The notes: generated from the letters alone by a model not told the origin. Counted from the stretch's first letter, positions 12,000 through 24,458 are shown. The stretch: 64,000 nt of DNA from Arabidopsis thaliana (GCF_000001735.4 NC_003076.8:1736001-1800000); one strand, 5' to 3'. Made by a program: numbers and translations.

Positions 12000-14900
12000 A
12001 ATTTATATTATGATCCTTTTAGTTTTGTTTTATAACAGTTTTGGCCGGTTTAGTTTTGTTCTATAACATTTAGCCCAAACTAATTTATTAGAGGAATGCA
12101 ACAATGGCAGGTAGGGATAAATTAGTGTTGTTCTTTTTTTTTTTTGAAATGCGAATTTTTTGGAGTATGCACGAGTGCAAGGAAGCACAAATGATTTCTT
12201 TTTGTATTTTAATTTTTGAGGAAATATTAAGGAAAGTGAAAGGTTGAGTTTTTTAAAATTAATGTCTTTCTTGGTGTAATAAAGGGCGAGTATTGGGGAT
12301 CTGATAACTAAGTTTAAATAGAAAAAGAAATGACTCGTGTTTGTCTTTCTATACATTGAACTCATAACACTTGAAACATTATGTGCTTGCAAGACCTTTA
12401 TCAATGAGTTCTTATACTAGAATAATCAATGATTTTGAATATAGTAATGGAGTAAACTTTAGACTTTGTAGCATTGTTAGTTTTTGGGTCCTCAAAAGAA
12501 GGTTCCAATTCAAATTTTGATATAAGACAATGCTCTGACACAACTCATGATCCATCCACATACCTCTATGATTGTTTGTATATACATCAATTTAATCACA
12601 CGAAACATTATATACAAATTTGATTATCTCGAAATGTTCCATACTTCCAAAGACTTTCCATGTAACACTAGTCGTATCTTTATGTAAGAACCAAGAAATA
12701 TTCAATTCAAAATATAACTCGTGATTTCTGTAGACAGTAGTACATCTCTTTTTATGAAACTTTGGGAAGAGGCGATTTAAAATTACTTTTTACATTTTTA
12801 TTTTACCCTTTTCTATATATGGAGTATTGTGTTTTTGTTATTATGAATTGAACGCAAAGAAGTCATAACGTGCAAGTAGCCAGAGAGAACTCATTCCAAA
12901 TATAAGTATGAAGCAGATCATTTACTTTCAAAGTCATTGTTGATTGATACAACCAATTTGGAATACAATTAATAAGATGATGATATAGTATTTCATTGAC
13001 TACTTTAATGTTTTGAATTAATGATATTTCTTGCCATCACTTTACAACTCATCATTTCCAATTTCCAACATTCTCAAAAATAAAAATTATTGTTTTTCTT
13101 ATTCATTTTGTGGTTTTTCGACAGCTGATCTTGTTCCTTGTTTGTAACAACCACTTCCACTTGTGTTGCCCACTCCCTTTATTAACTAGGTATCGAGAAA
13201 AATAAGGAAAAGACGATTGTAGAAGCAAGCACACGTAGTACAAGCAAAAAAAAAGTAGAACAAGTTTGCTTTATTCATTTAGAGAAATCGGTGTAGTTTG
13301 TATGATTGATGATTCAAAATCATACAAAAGTAACAATTTCTTCGATAAAATACTAGTTTTGTTTTATTGCTCATAAGAGAGTATATAAAAATTCAGGTAA
13401 AAATTTAAACGCGATTCAAAAAATTTAACTATAACGAAAATAAATTAACTCATAAGAGAAAAAAATCCAATTTAATTGTTTAAAATTTTGCATGATTATC
13501 ATGATACATAGTCTAGTCTCTAGTGTTTGTGGTATTATCATAATAAGTCACCATCAAAATTCAAATTCATGTTGTTTGACAAACTCTACATGAGTTCCAC
13601 AAAAGAGGAAAATCATCATTTAGAGGCAAAAGCATATGTCACATTGAGATACTTACTTAATGTTATCTAAAACAGTGTTTTTTTGTTGTCATTTACATTT
13701 TATATTGTTTTGTTTGGACTTACTATCAGAAGAAAATGAAATGGTTGAATAAGTTGCGTTTTGTTAATTTACATGTCGAGAGAAAAATGGTTAACAGAGA
13801 TAAATAATTAAAATCTCACCAGCATGGACACATAAAGGAGAACATTCCATGTGGCCTTTGCCTGTGTTATCTCATGTATAGTCCATCTTATTACTAACCA
13901 TAGATAATGACATTTTCATAGAATAACAACGAATGTATTTTGTCTACTAGTCATTGCCATGATTTCATCTGCATAACCTTACTATTCTCCTCCGAATTAT
14001 TGCGTGTACATACATTAAAAGTTTGGTCGTGTAAAACGAAATGCAAAAGCACCCAATTCCAAGTGTTTAAATTTGTTTAAAGGCCTTTCATTACAAGTTT
14101 GATTGAGAACTTGATACATTTCACATTTGACATTTACCGTCAAAGTAAAATCTATACTGCTTTGATTGTTGTTAGTCACATAAGCAAGAGGAATTATAGG
14201 TACCAAAAGCATTACCATGATTTTTTTTCTCTTACCACTAATTTTTACCATTGATTGTTGTTTTTTTTTTAAATAACATTTTCTTTGTACCATTGTCCTT
14301 TTCTTTCTTTCTTTCTTTTTTTCTTCAACCATTATCCTTGTCTAGGAGAACTGAAAGAATGGAGTTGCATAAGAATATGGGCATAGCAACTCTTGGGAAA
14401 GAAAGAAAATAAATGATTTCTAAACAGACTGTATATGAAATCCAAAATTACTGACAAAATCAGAGCTCAAGAAAAAGTGGCCCACGATAGAATCTTTGAA
14501 GTTAGCAGAGTTTAGAGCTGCAGAGTCACTAGATATGCAAGATATATTATCTGACAAGTAAAGTAAGAAAAAAAAATTTGTTTTATAGTTTCTTAATTTC
14601 TTTAACTATGTTTCCTCAAATAATCCTTAGGTACTAATTAAACTACAGATGTTTTCAGACAAAAATTAGACATGATAAAGAAAAGTTAATATCTCCAAAA
14701 TTAGAAATTTAAATTTAATCAAAATGGTAACAATCTTTGCATGAAAAAAATCATGGAAAGTGTCGAGTGAATCCATTGGTTCATAGAATGAGAGTCCTTG
14801 GGATAAAAAGAGTTGATACGTGTGTGTACATGGTCCTCATCATTATCGTCCTCCCTTTTTCAATCTCTATTACTTTTCGCAATTCTTGTTCCTTAGCTTC

Positions 14901-16105
14901 TTCATGAAAAGCCCACTCGAGTACTTGAAAGAGTTTCTAGACACTCAAAAACTCAACTGTCACAGTCTCCAAGCTTAATCAAGCCTTTTTTGGTTTCTTT
15001 TCAGCTTTTTTGTCTGACTTGTAAGTCTATTATATTAACCAATTTACTCCTATATCTCTCTCCGACCCCATTTTGGCTTTTTCCTCTCTCTATCTCCTGA
15101 AAATTTTACTCTTGCTTTTTTTTTCTTTTCCCTGTCGAGAGAGTTAATATTATTGTCACATTACAAGTTTTGGTACCATGACTACGTGGAGTCTTTCTCC
15201 ATCACACTCATGCTTCGAAGAAACCATGTTTTAGCAAGGAGGTTTAAAAACACTACATAGAGTGTGTTCTTTACACATTTTGGGTCAAACAATCCTGAAA
15301 ATTTACGACATATATTTGGAATGGCCTACTTGGTAATGTGTGGATTAGATTCATGAAAGTGAGATATGCTGCAGTGAATCCGGATCTACGGCTTGATATG
15401 ATAATGGCTGCCGTTACCAGATAAAGAAAATGAAGCGAGTGATTTGACAAGACAAAGACTATAGACAAAGACAAGACTATGTCTTCTTCATAAGTAAAAA
15501 TAACTCTCTTGTCTCCTTTCTCTCTTTTAGATATTTCTTCTGCAAACTGTTATCACTTCCTATTCTGATTCTCTGCTCTGCCACTACACAGCTATTTGAT
15601 CTGAACAACTCAGGAACCTTGAGATAGCTTAATATTGAATTGAATTCTCAGATAAACATTGAGAAAATGGATTTTAAGAAGAAGATAGAAGGAACTTTCT
15701 CTCTTTCGATTAAATGAATCAATCCGTGTTGTTGTAAAATGTTGACATCACAAAACTAAAATGTAAAGAATCGAAGAAACAAACCTAATTCAACAAACAA
15801 CCTACAGAGGAAAGGCAAGAGAATCCGAGAAGAAAGAACAAAAATGAAAAACAAAAAGGTTACTTATTCATAGGAGGAAGTTCTCTAAATTCTTGCCTTT
15901 GGTAATCAATCTTTGTGTGGCTTTGCTTCTCTGTTTCTGCCAAAAAAAAGAGATGTTTTTGGCCCAGCTTTTCATTAAGACAAGAGTCAGTTTGGCCCAG
16001 CAAAAGAGACTACTTGCCTGTATATCCATAGGGGAGAAAATATAAAACATATATATAGGGGGGAATGATGAAGAAGAAGTAAAAGCTTTGTGTGTGTTTA
16101 GTGTT
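12000..16105. other. 4.1-kb AT-rich intergenic spacer
   Basis: Lies between the 3' ends of ATL43 and the convergent transporter gene. I see no coding region with protein-like composition, no tRNA and no clear transposon ends. CT-rich stretches at about 14980-15130 and near 15510-15600 look promoter- or leader-like, but no gene follows them in frame. An unannotated non-coding transcript cannot be excluded. Confidence 0.5.
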
Positions 16106-17857
16106 CTAATTTTTGTTTCGTTTCTTGGCTTCGCTGTACAGGATAACTCCACAGACGGTGAGGGAGTAACCCAGCATTCCGGTCACTGACACCGGATTCT
16201 TGAAGATTAGAATAGAGACCACCACTGCTACTGCTCCTTTGGCGTTTCCTAGCACCTATCACAGAGCGATCCAAAACGACGTTTTATGAGTTTATGTGAA
16301 TCATATCTCAAAAGTTCGTTTTGAAACGCAGGGAACATCAAGCATTATCATACACATAAAAAAAGCAAACCCAACTCAACATCCAATACAAATGACAGGA
16401 TCTCACTAACAGGAGGACCAAGCAGATAATCGTTTCTCACTAGTTCTACACTTCCTTGGACTAACTTTCTTTCAACTCCAACCAAAACCCGTATCATTTT
16501 TTCTACCATAAACAATGATGCCACTAAGAATGTAAAAGGAATGTGAACTGTAATCACCTGTAAAGTCAGGGCGCTAGTGTGGTTTGTGACTAAGAAATTT
16601 GTCAAGTTGACTAAATAGGCGAGCGCTGAATTGAATAGAAGATACCAAACGATTCTGAAATCATCTCTTGCAAGTGCAATTGTAATGCCGACAACATTTT
16701 TCTCCATGATAAGAGTAGCAGGCAGAAGGAGCACGACAGCTATTGGAGCCATGTAAAGGAGGAGATTCATGGAGTTCAGCTTTTCCCTTCAATACAATAT
16801 TTAGAATCTTTTAAGCAACACTCATATAAATACTTGAACTATTGATATATAGACCTCTAACAAGGCGACTACAACAATACCAGCCATTTCTTACCCTTCA
16901 GAAGAAAGCAAAATTCCTTGAAGCACTGATTTAAGTGCTCTCGCAGCTGTTGCTGCAATGCACATAAGGAATCCAAACAGGTGAAAGCTTGGCTCACCCT
17001 GACAACACCCATAAATTAAAGAATATCAAGCATAGAATCAAACACATCACACACACAAACAGAACAAAATCTCCATTACTCGAACTTTTTTAGCATAAAG
17101 TTCACATGGTTAAGAGAAGATGAGAGAAACACAAAATCTAGCGAATACAAGCACAAAACAATACCAAATTTTCTCATGTGAAGCATAATTCAACAATGTC
17201 TGAGCTTGTCACAAAGATAAAAGCTAGCATCATTGGCCAAACATGAAACTGAATCAACGATATCACGTTCATTGCTCCAGAACCATACCTATGTTCCCAA
17301 CATATCTAGTTCATTGCTCCTACATCACATCTACATCAACCTCTCTAACAACTCATCCAAAAGCATACATAAGGGATTCAAATTTAAGAGGTCAAAAGAA
17401 GTGAAAATACCCCACTAGCAATAACAACTCCGGTGACGACAGGGACGAGAGTGAAGTAAGTCAACCAAGCCTCTTTCTTACGCGTCATCAGGTAAGCAAA
17501 CACGGCGGTGAAAAACGGCGTCGTAGCACCAATGGCTTGGTTAAACGAAACAGGAAGAAAGCGGAGAGAGATGTTACCAAAGACCACCGACACACAAAAA
17601 ACGAGACTTAGAGCTGCGATCTTAAAGAACTGAACTCTGGATCGAATCGTCTGCATCGGAACCATCTTCAACCAAGCAATGGCGACGTAGCTGAGTAACG
17701 AACAAGCCGTCATGTGACACATGGTGAGAAAGATCGGGTACTTGAATCCGTAATTGCTAAGCAAGTACTTGTTCAGCAACAATACACCAATGTTCGATGA
17801 GTACCAAGACGCGACTAGCCCGATTGTGAAAAACCGGCCATTCGTCGCCATCTTCAT
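16106..17857 (-). CDS. TPT/NST-family Golgi nucleotide-sugar (or sugar-phosphate) transporter
   Basis: A 309-aa multi-pass protein of the drug/metabolite transporter superfamily, TPT domain, matching At5g05820. Exons: 17857-17411, 16998-16895, 16786-16558 and 16255-16106. About ten hydrophobic helices are visible, starting with [20 protein letters not shown]. The C-terminus is short and basic (SEAKKRNKN), as in Golgi/ER members; the family lacks a plastid transit peptide here. Close relatives (the UUAT clade) move UDP-uronic acids into the Golgi for cell-wall pectin synthesis, but the substrate cannot be read from sequence. The ATG at 17857 is used because the upstream frame has no ATG; a second ATG at 17851 is possible. 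Confidence 0.9.
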
Positions 17858-18891
17858 CGCTTTTCTTCTTCCTAATCCTGGGTCGACTCGATCTGATGAG
17901 ATGAGATTCAAACTAAAACCCTAACGAATTTCACGAAATTGGGATTGGTGGGAATCGAATCTGGACAGGAGATGGAGATCTCTCGGTCCTCCGATACAGA
18001 ATTTTGACGCGTCGTGATGATGTTATTCCATCAATGGGTAAGATTTGGATTAGGTTACAACACGCGAAAATGCTGGAGACGAAGAAACCGGGAAAGAGAA
18101 GAAAGTTGGGATTTTTGGAGAAGAAGAAGAAGAAGCTCTGCAAAAAGGAGAGATCTTTGGGCTAAAGCTGCAACAACACTTCTCTTTCCTTTTTTAACTA
18201 ATTTATTTTTTCTTTCAGTTTCATGATATTATAATTGGTGCGTTATGTAATGTTTCTTTGGGCTAAAGTTTTTTTTGTTTGGTTACTTGAAAAATCAAAG
18301 TGTGAAGATGTGTAACAATGAAGGAAAGGAGCCATTGACTTTGTTATTGGTTATTACCGAATCTGAGTTCTAAATTTAATGATTTACGTTCATATACTAA
18401 TCCTTGAAAATTCCTAGCTAACGAAACATTTCAGTTCTGAGCATATTTAATTGACTAAGTAAATCGACCACGAATCTAATTGTAATTAACAAAGCGTTTG
18501 GTTAGTTAGGCAATCGATTTTACATTAATTTTTCTAAAAATACGAACTATTCAGAGAAAAGCTTATCTAAGTAGCAGAAGTTTGGCAGAATTATGATGAA
18601 GTTGAATAAATTTAGCAAACGTTTTTGACAAAGTGGGTGTTAAGTCTAGTGGTAGAAGACCAATAAAAGCTTTATTAGTGGTGTAGCAAAGGGAAATTAT
18701 GTAATATACAATAGTTTAGAATCGATGCTCGATTCTTAAGTCAAAACAATGGTAGGATCATCTGCATTTGGGCTTGATGTTATTAGCCGTTACAACTTGT
18801 GAAGATGAATTACAACTCGTATAAATAACAATGAAATTTGCATATGAATCATTTAGATTCAAATTTGATTTTATAACCACTCAATTTCACA
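17858..18891. other. transporter promoter and SPH 3' flank
   Basis: Leader and promoter of the transporter gene (about 17858-18200), then AT-rich spacer up to the 3' end of the S1-like gene. No further gene seen. Confidence 0.6.
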
Positions 18892-19365
18892 TTACATTAG
18901 CCACTTATAAAACAAAGGATTTTTCTTAGGAATCTCGCCATATCCATAAATACCATCTTCCTTTGCTTCCCAAGTACAATTTCTACATCTAGAAGAATCT
19001 CTAACCGCTTTATAAATATCGAACACACCTTTTTTTACTTGTTCTTGGCTAAATCCACAGAAGTAGAGTGTCGAATTCATAAAATTCACGTAAAACATCC
19101 AACCATATAATCCACCTTTTTGTAGAATATGGAAGCCATGATCATCATCTCTTGATTTACAATGAACTCCTAAAAGATAATCATTGTCATTATAAATCAC
19201 AACCCTAGTAAGAGGACCTTTCATTGGAAATACTTTTCCATCATGTTGTAGAGTTTCACAGCCTATCAAAGATATTAATACTATAAAGATGATTATAAAC
19301 ATTGAGTAGAAAATTGTTAGGAAATTTATGTTAGACGAATTCATCATGAAGATTTTCTTAATCAT
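18892..19365 (-). CDS. S-protein homologue (plant self-incompatibility S1 family), secreted
   Basis: An intronless 157-aa reading frame of the S1/SPH family: small secreted proteins related to the poppy stigma S-determinant, of mostly unknown function in Arabidopsis. A hydrophobic signal segment runs from about 15 to 36. The mature part has the four family cysteines (C69, C103, C127, C130) and the pattern VVIYNDND...LGVHCKSRDDD...YFCGF...CTWEAKEDGIYGY. A TATATAAA box at 19403-19396 (minus strand) predicts transcription starting near 19371, only about 6 nt before the first ATG. Translation from Met7 (19347) or Met8 (19344) is therefore plausible and would leave the signal segment intact. Confidence 0.85.
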   Translation of the reverse strand: MIKKIFMMNSSNINFLTIFYSMFIIIFIVLISLIGCETLQHDGKVFPMKGPLTRVVIYNDNDYLLGVHCKSRDDDHGFHILQKGGLYGWMFYVNFMNSTLYFCGFSQEQVKKGVFDIYKAVRDSSRCRNCTWEAKEDGIYGYGEIPKKNPLFYKWLM

Positions 19366-19395
19366 GATATTGCATTTTCTAGAACTTATAATTTA

Positions 19396-19403
19396 TTTAT
19401 ATA
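19396..19403 (-). promoter_or_regulatory. TATA box of the SPH gene
   Basis: TATATAAA read on the minus strand, 31 bp upstream of the first in-frame ATG. This spacing implies an extremely short leader for that ATG. Confidence 0.55.
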
Positions 19404-19509
19404 TAATGAGCTAACTTTACAAAAAAAATTATAATTTACATTAATTTATGTTGAATAACCTAAAATAGTCATGAAATCACTAGAAGTTTTTGTGAAGTAA
19501 ATAAGAAAG

Positions 19510-19557
19510 TAAAAGTTGCTTTTTGTTCCCAAAAAAAAAAAAGACTAAAAGTTGCTT
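19510..19557 (+). repeat. micro-insertion with A-run between 12-bp direct duplications
   Basis: TAAAAGTTGCTT occurs at 19510-19521 and 19546-19557. The 24 bp between begin TTTGTTCCC and continue into 12 A. The arrangement resembles a target-site duplication around a very short A-tailed insert. Confidence 0.6.
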
Positions 19558-19878
19558 AAATAACCCAAAATATAATAGAAATACATCAATTAGGTTAGGT
19601 ATTCATATCCAAAAAATTAAATTGACAGTAATGATCCAAAAAATAGTAGATTTATTAGAGGTGGGTCTGTCTAGGTGTCCAGGTGAACAAGTGAGAGGAG
19701 AGAGTTAATAGTTTTGTCTGAGAATCTGACGATCACTTAACTCCAAAACCCAGTGGCAATCATGTAATTTTACTGTAAAGTTTCAACCAGAAATCTCTTT
19801 TTTTCTCTCTCTCTCTGCGCTGCAAAGCATTGATCATCATCATTCATCATCTTCACAAGTCTCGTTTTCATAATTTAT

Positions 19879-19953
19879 ATGAGGATTCGTCATCCGGGTC
19901 TATACGAATATGGAATCCGTACAGCCACATCTCGAGACCTTTGTCTCTGTTAA
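19879..19953 (+). promoter_or_regulatory. upstream ORF overlapping the RING-CH start codon
   Basis: An ATG at 19879 opens a 24-codon frame ending in TAA at 19951-19953. It is in a different frame from the main ATG (19910) and overlaps it by 44 nt. If the leader includes it, it would reduce main-frame initiation. Confidence 0.45.
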
Positions 19954-20825
19954 AGTAATCAATAGCTCAAGTGGCTGTGATGGCGATGGAGAGCCTCGTC
20001 GGAGCTCCGGTGCGGTGGAGAAGGAGGAAGAAATAGTGAAAGATGAGGAGAGGAGATCCAATGCGTCGGTGTGTTCGGTGGAAATAGATCTGGAGCTTGG
20101 ATTGCCTGAGAAAGTTGTACATTTGTCGCAATCTGAGAGAGATTGCAGGATTTGTCACATGAGCTTAGATGCAGCGAATCTTGAATCTGGTGTTCCCATT
20201 GAGCTTGGCTGTTCTTGTAAAGCTGATCTCGCTGCTGCTCATAAACACTGTGCTGAGACTTGGTTCAAGATCAAAGGAAACAAGTAAGTTCAAAATCTCC
20301 ATATTTCTTGAGAATGGTTGTTTGGTGGTTACTTCCATTAGGAGTACGTAAAAATCTAAGCTTTAAGATAGTTTAGGAAAGGCTAAATGACTAACATTTC
20401 CATTGATGTAGGAAAGTTTTTTACTTTCTTTAGGTTATTGTCACTTTTGGTTATTGAACAGCTTTCTTTTGACTGTCTTTTTGAGAAGTTTCAGTTTTGA
20501 GGCCATTTGTTGTCAGATGAGAGACGCAAAGCTTAGCTTTTTCTTTCTTTGTGATGAGATTCATGGTTTGGTTTTGCTTTGCAGAATCTGTGAAGTTTGT
20601 GGGTCGATTGCGGGTAATGTTGTTGGAAGTGTTGAGGTGGAGTCTGAGGAAAGCCGGAATGAAGCAAATGGTGTAGAGAATCTAACTCTGAGAACATCTG
20701 GTCCACGATTGGTGGAAGGTAGAAGCTTCTGGCAAGGTCACCGGTTCTTGAATTTCCTTTTAGCTTGTATGGTCTTTGCATTTGTTATCTCATGGCTCTT
20801 CCACTTCAATGTTCCTTCTACATAG
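19910..20825 (+). CDS. RING-CH (RINGv, MARCH-like) membrane E3 ligase
   Basis: A 204-aa protein matching At5g05830. Exons: 19910-20283 and 20585-20825. The RING-CH zinc ligands follow the C4HC3 order: C79, C82, C101, C103, H111, C114, C127 and C130, with the characteristic tryptophan in ETWF. The intron splits the domain just before the last Cys pair (ICEVCG). A single hydrophobic helix near the C-terminus (NFLLACMVFAFVISWLF) anchors it in a membrane, with only a few residues beyond. RING-CH proteins ubiquitinate membrane proteins; substrates are unknown here. An upstream ORF overlaps the start codon. Confidence 0.9.
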
Positions 20826-21267
20826 CAACACAAGTAATGTTCAACTCTCCATAAGAAGAAGAGATTCATTAGAGATCTCTCGGAAAGGTACTTCACTCTT
20901 GTACCAATGCCTTTTTTCACTATTAAGTTTGATGTAAGTTTAGAGAGGAAGAACAAGACCTAGAAGAGCTCATTATGCTATTTGCGGGTTTAATTTCTAT
21001 CTAGAATATGTAAATCTGTTTCTTGATTGCGGATGATGTATATAGCTCTAGTCACTCTTAAGCTTAATGCAAATGCAGTCTTGTGAAAGTCTCTTCTCTT
21101 ATCTCATTGTATTATGAATGATCTGATCACTTGCATTGCATTTTGCATCCCAAGAGTTCAGTGATTTACAGAGGAACTCAAAAACCAAAAATAGAAAAAA
21201 TCCTCTGTTTCCATGTTGCAATAGATTAAAAAGGCTATGTACAAAAACCGAAACTCAGGCCATGCTT
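20826..21267. other. convergent 3' UTRs
   Basis: The space between the RING-CH gene (+) and the DUF620 gene (-), which converge; it should hold both 3' UTRs. No other gene seen. Confidence 0.6.
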
Positions 21268-24200
21268 TTATGTCTCTTCAGTGACCTCTGATTCATCTTC
21301 TTCTTCCACAATTGCTAAGACCTTTGAGGAACTAATCCTCAAAGAAGCGCTTCGGATTTTCATAGGCAGCTTCTCATTATTAGCAGCTAAACCACATTCG
21401 ATTTCTTCTTCTTCATCATCGTCCTTCTTCAGGTCAGAAGGCGGTAAAAAACAATCCATAGACAGACCCTTAATGTTAAAATCCATTTCCTCAATCTCCC
21501 AAGTCTCTTCCATCCGAGTCCTCGAATGATTATCCGAGTTCTCACCAAACCGAAACAGAGACACCGAGCTTTTACCAGCGTGTGCTACCAAGATACCATC
21601 AACGGTCCTGTAATCTTGGATCAAAGACTCCATTGTTGTCTCCCAAAATATACTGTTATCGTCTTGAGCTTTGATTCTTAGAAGGTGAGAGTCTTCAAGT
21701 TGAATCAAAAGACCTGTTCTCTGGCTGAAACATCCCCACACAGTGTGCCGTATGATCTCAACATTGCTGCTGCTTCTCGCCTTAAGCGCCGATGGCTCAG
21801 CATCAAGTTTGAGTATGAAACAGTCTTCATCATTTATCTTCTTCTCTCCCATGCATACTGATCTTGCAAATAGATTAGCCGTTGATTTTGGATCAAGACC
21901 CTGTTTCATTTTGTTTCAACGATTAAGGTCTGAAACCTTTGTAATGATTCCATTCAGACAAGTACTAAACACAAAGATACTTGAAACAAGTCAACGACAA
22001 GTAACTTAATTCATCATTATTACAAATTTCCCAAAACAAACAAATGCTATTGGTTTGGTGACAATAAAAGAAGATCTTATTAGGTTGTAAATAACTATAC
22101 ACTTGGTAATGGGAACAAAAGTCTACTTTGTTATAACAAAAATACTATTTGGAGAAAATCAAGTAGCAATATCTTTGTTAACAAATATATCTATTTGGGA
22201 ACCAACTAATGTATACTAGTTATAAGTATATATTTTTGGTTGTTGTTGTTAGTGGTGGACCATAGATGGTTCCAACTTTCAAGTTCCAACAACCTTGGTA
22301 ACTTGTAAGCATTTTCTCCACTTTGAAATGAGAAAACAAGAGCGCAAGTACATGGGACACGTCACACTTTATTTAAGACCACATCAAATCTCAAAAGTCA
22401 TAAGTTTACATTGGAAAAAATCAATGGTTTTATCTTAAATTAAATTATATGATAATATATTAATATGGGTATATGGTTCTCGCGTAATGTACATTAGAAA
22501 CGTTCTTCACTCTAGTAATTTTTAATTAGTACTAGCATTTATTCGTTATCAAATTTTCCAAATCAAAATCCAAACTATTCAACGAACAATATTGTACGAT
22601 GACCAATTCTATCGTTTGACAAAGTTGAAGGTAGGTTTAGCTAGAAAATTCTCTTTTGGAAGTAAACGTGGTAAAGAAAAACAAACGAAGCAATGAAGAA
22701 TAAAAAGCAAGAGGAAGTTTGATGATTGAAAGATCTTTTTGCTGATTGACAAAAAAAGAAAAATCTTTTTGCCAACAATCAAGGAAAAGAAAACGTCAAC
22801 TACTAAGAATCATAAAAATCAGGAATAGAAGAAGAATGAATTATTGAACTCCAAGTGGAAAAGCTCAATCACACAGTGCCATAATGATCAGTCGTTGCAT
22901 ATGCTTTATGAGACATAAAGGATCTTTGTCTTTTCATGAATCAAGTAGAAACTAGAAATGTAGCATAACCACAAGAAAAATATCCACATTATTTTTCCAA
23001 ATAATATTATTTACAAACATTTCACAAAAACCCTATAATTCTTTGTATAAAACAACCTATATTGCCTTGAACAAAAAAAAAACCCCTATAATTTCGCAAA
23101 AACATAATGAACAAAGTAAACCAAAAAGATGAACGTAAAAAAAGGAGCTATGCCTCTCTACTACATTAACAAAAAGAAAGACCATTCTTCAAATATTCTC
23201 GTTTCTCCCAATTTCGTCATAAATTAACTTCTTGATATAATGTTTTAGGGTTTTGTTGTTTACCATCCTTAGATTTTGCAAATAAAAAAAAAAACTAAAA
23301 TTTGGCTTTCTATTGATTTCCCCTCAAATATTATATGATTGAATGGATTTGACTAATAAACAACGGAAAAGGAAATAAAAAGAAAAATGAATTACCTGGA
23401 GGAAACGGCGCAATGGTCTAGGAGGACCACGAGAGGCATGAGAAGGATGCCACGGAGTTTGTCTCCAAGCGACTTTGGCGTCACTACCGGCACTGATTTT
23501 GCAGCCTGAAACGACAAGCTCAAGACACCATAACTCTATCCCCTTTTGCCACAGCACAAAGCCTCCTACTTCTCCTCCTCCACTCTTGATACTCCTTGCC
23601 TTTACCATTTTGCTGTTCAAGCTTCCTTCTCCTGTGCAAAACTCTGATGCTGTCATCCTCACTTTTCCCATCGCATACATGCTCTCTACCGCGTTTAACG
23701 CTCGATCGCCTCCTACCGCTGCTATGTACTGCTTTACTATGTATTGCGCCATCGACATCTCCTGTAATTTTCCAATACAAAAAAATCTTATATATGATGG
23801 CGGATTTAGGAATCAAGATATTGCTAATGTTTTTAAGTCAATCACATTTACATGTAAATTTTCATTTAAAACCTAGACAATCTTTTATTTTTTTCATCAA
23901 ATATTTTTGTACAGTGTAAATAAAACTCAAACATGCTTTTTCCTCCCGTGTAGGTTCTGACAAAGAAAATGTTGTTTCGATAGTAAAAATTGTGGTTTTA
24001 TGGCAAAAACAAACGAAACTTAGAAATCCATGCCATAATATAAAATATATCAAGCACTCGATCCATATTGTTGATTGGGTTTAAGATGAAATTTTGGTAG
24101 ATGTAGGGTGATAAAAAAAGAAGGAAGATGTAATTACGAGAGGTTGGTCTTTGATGTCTTTGTGGATGGGATTCTCATAATCGTTATGGTGGTCAGGCTG

Positions 24201-24458
24201 AACGGGGAGAGGGATCAAAGGAGCCCCAACAACTCCGAGAAGGAGCTGGATCTCTGCATTACGACCACCAAAGAGTCTTGTCATGTTTGTGGCTGTTGCG
24301 GTTCCGGTAGCAGTAGCGGTAGGTTTTGACCAGTAAGATTTCATTTGGTTCCATCCAGGTTTTGTCTTGGACGCAGCAAATAACTCCTCAGGCATGGGAA
24401 CCTCTAGGACGGTCTCTAACCCGTCCTCGAGGTTGTAATTCGGACAAAGTTTCCTCAT
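21268..24458 (-). CDS. DUF620 family protein
   Basis: A 439-aa plant protein of unknown function matching At5g05840. Exons: 24458-24138, 23761-23396 and 21900-21268. The N-terminus (MRKLCPNYNLEDGLETVLEV) and the segment AQYIVKQYIAAVGGDRALN are hallmarks of the family. The core continues with WRQTPWHPSHASRGPPRPLRR and GLDPKSTANLF. The C-terminus is acidic (DDDEEEEIE) and then basic. No catalytic motif, signal peptide or membrane helix was found. The second intron (21901-23395) is 1,495 bp, far longer than the others in this window, and holds two of the A-tailed micro-insertions. Function is unknown. Confidence 0.9.
22733..22772 (+). repeat. micro-insertion with A-rich end between 10-bp direct duplications
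   Basis: ATCTTTTTGC at 22733-22742 and 22763-22772 flanks a 20-bp insert that begins TGATTGAC and ends in an A-rich run. It lies inside the long DUF620 intron. Confidence 0.4.
23026..23093 (+). repeat. micro-insertion with A-run between near-identical 16-bp duplications
   Basis: AAAAACCCTATAATT (23026-23040) recurs with one extra C at 23078-23093. The roughly 36 bp between end in TTGAAC plus an A-run. It lies inside the long DUF620 intron. Confidence 0.4.

Larger units (their letters stand above)
19366..19909. other. divergent promoter of SPH and RING-CH genes
   Basis: Contains the SPH TATA box, an A-tailed micro-insertion (19510-19557), a CT-repeat leader-like stretch (19798-19817) and an upstream ATG for the RING-CH gene. 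Confidence 0.6.

Noticed and set aside
14015-14332. 105-codon minus-strand frame
   Set aside because: Starts in a Lys-rich, A-rich stretch (KKKERKKR), with no conserved features and no splice or promoter context.
23475-23919. Overlapping plus-strand frames of 107-133 codons
   Set aside because: They are antisense shadows of DUF620 exon 2 and run into its introns.
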